This document shows positions 19,801 to 25,800 of a stretch of 64,000 nucleotides of DNA, one piece after another. The stretch lies in contig DASPTQ010000320.1 of assembly GCA_035623335.1 (NCBI GenBank), positions 76,136-140,135 of the forward strand. The letters run 5' to 3'. This DNA comes from JAFAGX01 sp035623335 (GTDB taxonomy: Bacteria > Acidobacteriota > Terriglobia > Terriglobales > Acidobacteriaceae). Below the pieces are notes generated by a model. That model was not told the origin of the DNA. It ran no database searches and worked only from the letters and a program-made list of their open reading frames with translations. The stretch's first letter is position 1. Each line of letters begins with the position of its first letter. Both the position numbers and the translations under genes were made by a program.

Positions 19801-22800
19801 AGAACCGGAAATTGCGGGATTACCCGACACTCGCCCATGTGATTCGTTTCGTGTATGAGAAACGACCGGAGCTAGCTGCTCTTCCGTTGCCTCCTATTAT
19901 CCAGGAACCATCTGCCACCACAGCCCCAACTCTGGTCTCAATCCAAGCGGCCTCGGAAGGCTCAACCGAGGACGCAGTTAAGGAAAAGGTACTGGAGATC
20001 GTTGCGGAGAAGACCGGATATCCCAAAGACATGTTGGATTTGGAACTCGATCTTGAAGCCGACCTGGGGATTGATACGGTCAAGCAGGCGGAGATGTTTG
20101 CCGCCATCCGAGCTGCTTACAACATCGCGCGCGATGACAATCTCAAGTTGCGGGACTTCCCCACCTTGGCGCATGTCATCAAGTTCGCGCGGGACAGGTC
20201 GGGATTGGCCGCATCTATAGTGCAGCAACACCAAGAACGAAGCGAAAAGCCTGCGCCATCCTCATCTCCAACTGCTGCCGCCGCCCCCCTGAAGGCGCCG
20301 CCTCCGTTGCTCGTCAGTCTGGACGCGGCAAACCGCATTCCCCGCCGCGTGCCGGTGCCGCTGTTGCGTCCGCCGCTCGACATGTGCAAGACGACAGGCG
20401 TCAGGCTGGAACCCCACCGTCGCGTGGTCATCATGCCGGACCTTGGTGGTGTCGCAGAGGCTTTGGCGCAATTGCTCGAGCAAAAAGGTGTGGAAGTCCT
20501 CCGTGTTGAGGCCACGCCGGACACCGAGCTACTCACCAACCTCCTCAAGAGCTGGACCGCAGCCGGTCCCGTGCACGGGGTGTATTGGCTGCCGGCTCTG
20601 GACAACGAGGGATCCATCGGTCAAATGGATCTCACCACCTGGCACGAGGCCGTGCGGGTGCGGATCAAGTCCCTCTATGCCGCCCTACGCGCCTTGTACG
20701 AACACATTGCCAAGCCCGGCACGTTCCTCGTGTCGGCAGTACGGCTGGGCGGACAGCACGGCTACGACACGACGGGTGCGGTCGCGCCCCTGGGCGGGGC
20801 CGTCACTGGCTTCACGAAAACCTACAAGCGCGAGCGCCCCGAGGCCTTGGTCAAGGCAGTCGACTTCGAAGCTGCGCACACGGCGCCTAAAGTCGCCGAA
20901 CTTCTAATTGAGGAAACTCTGCGCGATCCCGGTGCGGTTGAGATCGGCTACAAGGACGGCCTGCGCTGGACTGTTGGTCTCGAGGAACAATCCGCCACCG
21001 ATGGCCAGCCCGGTCTGAGGCTGGACTCCAATACGGTTTTCCTGATCACTGGCGCGGCCGGCAGTATTGTCTCCGCAATCACCGCCGATCTGGCGGCCGC
21101 TGCCGCGGGCACCTTCTACCTGCTTGATCTCGTACCTGAGCCCAATGCGGACGATCCCGACCTCAAGCGCTTCGTCAGCGACAAGGAGGCTCTCAAGCGG
21201 GATTTGTTCGCACGAATCCAGGCCCGGGGAGAACGCGCAACACCGGCGTTAGTGGAGAAGGAACTGGCGGCGTTGGAGCGGGCGCACGCCGCCCAAAGCG
21301 CGCTGGATGCGGTGCGCGCGGCAGGGGGTAGGCCGCACTATTTCAGCGTCAACCTTTGCGATGCCGATGCCGTGGCCACAATCATCGAGCAAATACGGAC
21401 TCGCAGCGGGCGGATTGACGTCCTGCTCCACGCCGCGGGCATCGAGCGCAGCCGGGTTTTGTCGGAAAAGGACCCGCGTGAGTTCGATCTGGTCTTCGAC
21501 GTAAAGAGCCAGGGCCTTTTCAATCTGCTGCATTCCATCGGTGACATGCCTCTCGGGGCAACGGTGGCATTTAGCTCCATTGCTGGCCGCTTCGGCAATC
21601 CTGGACAGACCGATTACAGTTCTGCCAACGATTTGCTCGCGAAGATTATGTCGAGCTTCCGCACCACTCGTACGGCAACCCGCGGTGTTGTCATCGATTG
21701 GACGGCTTGGGGGGGGATCGGCATGGCGAGCCGCGGCTCCATACCCAAGGTGATGGAGATGGCGGGAATCGAAATGCTGCAACCGGAAGCGGGTGTTCCG
21801 GTGATTCGCCGCGAACTGACAGCCGGAGGTACCCGAGGTGAAGTTGTGATCGGCAAGCGGCTTGGCCTTCTGCTTCAGGAGTGGGACGAAACCGGTGGGT
21901 TGGACGTCAGCCGGGTTGAGACCGAAAAGCTTTCGCCAGTTTACGGACCCATGCTCGGCAAAATCGCGGGCATCGGCCTGTTCAGGCCTTTGACGGTGGA
22001 GACGACGCTCGATCCGAAAATTCAGCCGTTTCTATATGATCACCAAATCGACGGCATTCCGGTTTTGCCCGGCGTTATGGGCACCGAGGCGTTTGCCGAA
22101 GCTGCTCTGTGCCTGCTGCCCGGCTGGCATGTCCAAGCAATCGAGGATGTGAATTACCTGGCGCCGTTTAAGTTCTACCGCCAGGAGGCGCGCACGCTGA
22201 CGGTCGAAGCTCTGATTTATCCTCAGGATGGCGGCCTAATAGCTGATTGCCGGTTACTTGGACGCCGGCTGTTTCCGAATCAAACCGAACCCCAAGTCAC
22301 TACGCACTTCACGGGGCGTGTGCGGCTGTCGAGACACCCGTCCAAACCGGCGAGCGTTCCCAACCTGAGAGCACCGGTCGGAAACATCATTGAAGCAGAC
22401 GACTTATATCGCCTCTATTTTCACGGGCCCGCCTATCAGGTCGTGGAAAAAGCTTGGTGGGACGGCAACCAGATTGTTGGGTTAATGGCAAAAGGTCTGC
22501 CCAGCAATCATCATCCGTCCGAAATGCCGACAATCATCGCGCCACGCCTGATCGAGCTGTGTTTTCAAACTGCAGGAATCTGGGAGATGGGTGGCGAAGG
22601 TCGCATGGGCCTGCCCGGGCATATTGATTGCGTGTCCCTGATGGGCGCTCGTGAACTGGCCGGGGACAAGGATGGGCTCTACGCGATCGTGAGGCCAATC
22701 CCGCAGGGAGGCGGGTTTGACGCCGAAGTTGCGGATGCCGCAGGAAACTGCTACCTGCGGCTCACGGGCTATCGGACGGTGGCGGTTCCCAACACTCTCG

Positions 22801-22859
22801 ACCAAGAGCGTGTGAAAAGGCTGCGGGCGGCGATGTCTCCGGAGAACATGGCGGCCTGA
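13818..22859 (+). CDS. PUFA-synthase-like megasynthase, KS-AT-KS-ACPx4-KR-DH
   Basis: This 3013-residue iterative-type synthase resembles PfaA and other secondary-lipid synthases. In order: KS1 (about 5-470; Cys217 in DAACAS, His351 in EGHGTST, His391 in KSNFGHLKG); acyltransferase (about 610-915; Ser709 in GHSLGEY, SHAFH favouring malonyl); KS2 (about 1018-1530; Cys1269 in SACAST, His1417 in SHETYT, His1457 in FTGHAMGAG); a Pro/Ala linker; four carrier domains (Thr1723, 1856, 1975, 2087 at the phosphopantetheine position); ketoreductase with structural half (about 2140-2690; TGAAGSI near 2411, Tyr2600 in DYSSAND); hotdog dehydratase (about 2700-3000; His2742 in DHQIDGIPVLPG, FHGPAYQ near 2869). 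No enoylreductase domain is present, so a polyene or trans-acting reduction is expected. The carriers having Thr, not Ser, is the main oddity. Confidence 0.9.
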   Translation: MENTLYRAIAIVGTGAILPDAPNVPAFWENIKNGRYSVTEVDQQRWDPLLYYDPNPAVPDKTYSKIGGWVREFTWEPIKWHLPVPPRVVDAMDGAQKWAIACTREALEDYGYRKRPLNPERTAVILGNAMAGERHYLTSLRIYFPEYARELGKITSFAALPEAIRRDIIRELHDRISKLLPEITEDSMPGELANCIAGRIANLFDFRGPNFVCDAACASAMAALGAAIEGLVEKDFDVAIAGGIDRNMGAPTFVKFCKIGALSATGTRPYAEGADGFVMGEGAAIFLMKRLADAERDGDKIYAVVRGLGGSSDGKGKGITAPNPIGQRLAVERAWQNAGLSPATATYFEGHGTSTRVGDVVEVQSLAEVLSSYHLPHRSIGLGSVKSNFGHLKGAAGAAGFLKTVLALRDKVLPPSVHCEHPNPDIDFAHSPLYVNTELRSWIVPPDGIRRAGLSAFGFGGTNFHAVLEEYIPERSNGNGKRSVAVSERPAAVMEATSNAKEVASASPSPHKVPLRDALVIGAASQAELVQRLQVVEKDAKAGIVPDRSAPAEPDLRAPERLAIDYSNASELAAKAASAFKALAADQPAVWKPLRALGIFRGHGPAPKVAFLYPGQGSQYVNMLKTLRDTEPIVAEVFAEADRVMTPLLGKALSEFIFVDQGDAEAVGRAEDDLRQTAITQPAVLAADLALTRLLAAYGITPDFTMGHSLGEYGALVATGALPFGQALEAVSARGREMTQVAMADNGRMAAVFAPLAEIERLLKTVDGYVVIANINSEHQSVIGGNSKAVGQAMELFQKSGYEVSALPVSHAFHTSIVAPASLPLRRVLERLNLQSPRLPIVANTNGKFYPTGPNVVPQMLDILAQQVASPVQFVTGLRTLYDAGARVFVEVGPKKALQGFAEDVLGPRGDVVWLFTNHPKVGDVPAFNQALCCLYAAGLGHGIAESRHQAMASVTAVAAPPATIPPTSGVRSEPGKQVAPAPLNNNHYVELGRFFADVLERGWQITQGQRPTTGRDSPVAITGAALGLPGTERIFDDSNVGRLLRGDQFIDTIPSRFRRAMLDKHITRLVKSDDGGGAFETITDVAGVIKLAGRGGAFDLESEFGVSHDRLVALDRDTQLAIAVGLDALRDAGLPLVLHYKTTSKGTPLPDRWALPDSLRDDTGVIFASAFPGLDSLADEMSRYCADHARRGQLATLESLQARLTEANDDSILAREIERRIEDLRDGIEKQPYIFDRRYLFRVLPMGHSQFAEFIGARGPNTQINSACASTTQAVALAEDWIRAGRCRRVIVVSADDITTDNLIGWMGAGFLASGAAATDEVVEEAAVPFDRRRHGMIIGMGAAGLVVESREAAAERGIQPICEVLSTVTANSAFHGTRLDVQHIGQVMEDLVAKAETGSCIERHQIAPRTVFVSHETYTPARGGSAAAEIHALRRVFGDAADQIVIANTKGFTGHAMGAGVEDVLAVKALETGVVPPVANFKEVDPELGKLNLSKGGAYPVEYALRLGAGFGSQISMTLLRWVATPDRVHRSPNELGYSYRIADSAAWNAWLSRLASHPAAELEVVHRTLRVRDKGPAARTAEVIREPGIARLPSVAQTPSPAMAARPFQSQPPSGSTAAETSAQRQVAGPATAAPAGMASEGKRESEVVGTAPAAKVKPETVIKSTAPTTAAVLPLPTNQEAARDPVRERILALVVEKTGYPQDMLDLDLDLEADLGVDTVKQAEMFAAIRELYDIPRDENRKLRDYPTLAHVIRFVYEKRPDLASISLPRSTSAVVAKKEETTPTQAAALAAKLEAENKAAPPAIVALPSGANSPGGAVAERILALVVEKTGYPKDMLDLDLDLEADLGVDTVKQAEMFAAIREIYNIPRDENRKLRDYPTLAHVIRFVYEKRPDLKGPASSGPGPGIEQAEEEKEIKQTQPATAPAAEIPAHDQDVVKDRILALVVEKTGYPKDMLDLDLDLEADLGVDTVKQAEMFAAIREIYNIPRDENRKLRDYPTLAHVIRFVYEKRPELAALPLPPIIQEPSATTAPTLVSIQAASEGSTEDAVKEKVLEIVAEKTGYPKDMLDLELDLEADLGIDTVKQAEMFAAIRAAYNIARDDNLKLRDFPTLAHVIKFARDRSGLAASIVQQHQERSEKPAPSSSPTAAAAPLKAPPPLLVSLDAANRIPRRVPVPLLRPPLDMCKTTGVRLEPHRRVVIMPDLGGVAEALAQLLEQKGVEVLRVEATPDTELLTNLLKSWTAAGPVHGVYWLPALDNEGSIGQMDLTTWHEAVRVRIKSLYAALRALYEHIAKPGTFLVSAVRLGGQHGYDTTGAVAPLGGAVTGFTKTYKRERPEALVKAVDFEAAHTAPKVAELLIEETLRDPGAVEIGYKDGLRWTVGLEEQSATDGQPGLRLDSNTVFLITGAAGSIVSAITADLAAAAAGTFYLLDLVPEPNADDPDLKRFVSDKEALKRDLFARIQARGERATPALVEKELAALERAHAAQSALDAVRAAGGRPHYFSVNLCDADAVATIIEQIRTRSGRIDVLLHAAGIERSRVLSEKDPREFDLVFDVKSQGLFNLLHSIGDMPLGATVAFSSIAGRFGNPGQTDYSSANDLLAKIMSSFRTTRTATRGVVIDWTAWGGIGMASRGSIPKVMEMAGIEMLQPEAGVPVIRRELTAGGTRGEVVIGKRLGLLLQEWDETGGLDVSRVETEKLSPVYGPMLGKIAGIGLFRPLTVETTLDPKIQPFLYDHQIDGIPVLPGVMGTEAFAEAALCLLPGWHVQAIEDVNYLAPFKFYRQEARTLTVEALIYPQDGGLIADCRLLGRRLFPNQTEPQVTTHFTGRVRLSRHPSKPASVPNLRAPVGNIIEADDLYRLYFHGPAYQVVEKAWWDGNQIVGLMAKGLPSNHHPSEMPTIIAPRLIELCFQTAGIWEMGGEGRMGLPGHIDCVSLMGARELAGDKDGLYAIVRPIPQGGGFDAEVADAAGNCYLRLTGYRTVAVPNTLDQERVKRLRAAMSPENMAA
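18880..20210 (+). repeat. Four tandem carrier-domain repeats within the megasynthase
   Basis: Four units of about 75-80 codons lie at roughly 18880-19110, 19290-19510, 19640-19870 and 19975-20210, with modified-residue codons at 18984, 19383, 19740 and 20076 (ACC, ACC, ACC, ACG). Units 2 and 3 are almost identical in DNA over more than 100 bp around EADLGVDTVKQAEMFAAIRE, indicating recent duplication or gene conversion. Unit 4 is the most diverged (LELDLEADLGIDTVK). The linkers between units are Pro/Ala/Glu-rich and unlike one another. Confidence 0.9.
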
Positions 22860-22893
22860 TTGCCGCGGTGCGATCCGGGTCAATCGAGGTCTT

Positions 22894-25800
22894 GTGAATT
22901 ACGGATTCCAACGCGTGGCCATCGTCAATCGTGGCGAGGCGGCCATGCGTTTCATCTACGCCGCACGTGAATTCAATCAGGTGGGCGGCACCGCACTGTG
23001 CACCATCGCGCTTTTCACCGAGCCTGACCGACATACCATGTTTGTGCGCGAAGCCGACGAGGCGGTGTGCCTCGGTCCGGCGCATGTGCCCGATGCCAAC
23101 ACCCGTCAACCGAAGAGCGCCTATGTGGACTACGGTCGTCTGGAAACGGCGCTGGCGGAAGCGCGTGCGGAGGCAGTCTGGGTGGGGTGGGGTTTTGTGG
23201 CCGAGCACGCCGCCTTCGCGGACCTGTGTCGCGAGATGGGCATTGTTTTCATCGGTCCGGACGGTGACGTCATGCGCCGCGTGGGCGACAAAATCGCTTC
23301 CAAACGGTTGGCAGAACAGGCGCAAATACCGGTAGCCCTGTGGAGCGGAGGCCCTGTAGAGACGGTGGACGACGCGCTGGGCCATGCCGAGCGCCTGGGT
23401 TATCCGCTCCTGATTAAGGCCGCTGCCGGCGGCGGTGGCCGCGGAATTCGCCGGGTGCATTCTGCGGGCGAACTGCCCCGTGCCTTTGAAAGCGCCCGTG
23501 CCGAAGCCTTCAAGACCTTCGGCGACCCGACCGTTTTTCTCGAGCAATTGATACTTGGCGCCCGACATGTCGAAGTACAGGTGATTGCGGATCATTTCGG
23601 AACCTGCTGGGCAGTGGGCGTGCGCGACTGCACCATCCAGCGGCGTCACCAGAAGATTCTCGAGGAGGCGCCCTCCCCCGCATTATCTTCGGAGCAAGAC
23701 AGGGCACTGCGTATGGCGGCGGTACGCATGTGTCAGGCGGCAGGCTATCACAACGCCGGCACGGTGGAGTTCCTGTATCAGCCGCAGAGCCAGAGCTTCT
23801 CATTCATGGAGATGAACACCCGATTGCAGGTTGAACATCCGGTGACAGAGTGCACGACGGGGGTCGACTTAGTCAAACTGCAGATTCACGTGGCGCGGGG
23901 TGGCCGCCTGGAGGGTGAACCTCCGCAAACTTGCGGCCACGCCATCGAGGTGCGGTTGAACGCGGAAGACGCCGACAATGGCTTTGCTCCGGCGCCGGGC
24001 GTGATTGAGCGGTTCCGAATCCTGGGCGGGCCGGGAGTGCGCATTGATACTGGGGTTGCCGAGGGCGACTCGGTTCCCGCCGAGTTCGACTCCATGATTG
24101 CCAAGATCATCGGCTACGGTCAAAGCCGGAAAGAGGCGCTTTCCCGACTCCAGCGAGCCCTGCGAGACAGCGTAGTGGTGATCAAGGGTGGGGCCAGCAA
24201 CAAGGCGTTTCTGCTGGACTTGCTGAACCGCGACGAGGTTCAGCGTGGCGAACTGCATATCGGATGGCTGGATCATCTGGCCGCCAAAGGCGACCATATC
24301 TCGCGACCTTGCGCAGACGTGGCCTTGGTACAAGCGGCCATCGAGGCTTACGACGCGCAATTGGCGGTGGAGCAGGCACAGTTTTATGCCTCGGCCGTGC
24401 GCGGCAGGCCACAAGTACGAAGTGAGATAGGGCGAACTGCTGAGCTGCGCTATCGCGGGTACTCCTATTTGCCCAAAACTTACCGCCTCGGCCCGCAACA
24501 CTACCGCGTGGAAATGAACGGTTCGCACATCGATGCGGAAATCGAGCGTCTGGGCCAGTTTGAATCTCGGCTTACGTCCGGCGGGCGCCGTTTCCACGTT
24601 GTCTCAGTCGCCCAGGGATTGAGTTACCGGATCGAAATTGACGGCGTTTCTTACCAGATTGATCGCGACGATGGTGGTGTGGTGCACGCCGTAGCTCCCG
24701 CGGTAGTGGTTTCGATCGCGGTCAAGCCGGGCGACACCGTCTCGGTCGGCGACCGCCTGGCCGTACTTGAAGCCATGAAAATGGAAATGCAGGTCGTGGC
24801 TCCGTTCTCCGGAAAAGTTCGCCAGGTGATGACCATGCCCAACGTGCAGGTGGACGTTGGTGCTCCCCTGGTGCAGATCGACCCCGAAGCCAGCGACCAT
24901 CCCAAAGACGCCATGGAAACCGTCGCCTTTGGCGCCTCCTTTCCCCGGGATGAAGACCGTGAAGTCATCCCGCTCAATTGCCGCCAGAGTCTGGACGAAC
25001 TTCGCCAACTCATGCTGGGCTTTGATGTGGATCCAAAACGCAGTGCGCGACTGCTCGCAGACTGGAACAGGCATTGTCCCGCGGATGGTGGGGAGATGCG
25101 AGAGGCCGAAGATGAGATCCTGAACATTTTCGTGGACATCTGTTCGCTGTTCCAGCAGGAACCGGAAGTAACCGAACGCGCGAGCGGGGAAGAGCCCAGC
25201 GCCGAGGCATACCTGTTCGGCTTTCTCCGCACGTTGGGCACAGGCGGCGAGGGATTGCCGCCGGCATTTGTGGATGCCCTGCGCAGAGCGCTTGCCCATT
25301 ATGGCGTCACAAGCCTCGAGCGATCGCCTCAGCTGGAACAGAGCCTGCTTTGGATCTACAAATCGCATCAACACCTAGACGAGCAAATCGCGCCGGTGCT
25401 TGCCCTCCTCGACCGTCGTCTGCAACAGGCGAGAGATTTGGCGCCGCAAGCCGGCGCGGCGCAGCGAGTGCTTCTCGACCGCCTGATCTACATGAGCAAT
25501 AGCCGGTTTCCGGCCATTAGTGACTTGGCTCGGGAATTACGCTACCGGTATTTCGATCAACCCCTGTTTGAGCGGGCGCGGAAGGAAGTCTATGACAAGG
25601 TCGAAGAACAGCTCGCCCACATGGCCGCCAACCCGGAAGCTCCGGACCGCCACGAGCGAGTGCGTGCGCTTGTGGAATGTCCACAACCGCTAGTGAGGCT
25701 GCTGTCGAGGCGTTTCGCGTCCGCCGATGTGGCGCTGCGCAAGCTGATGCTCGAAGCGATCACCTGGCGCTATTACCGCATTCGCAGCCTGGAGAACTTT

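Noticed and set aside
18880..20210. Possible CRISPR-like regular repeat
   Set aside because: The repetition is the coding of four carrier domains with long, unequal spacers, not short direct repeats.
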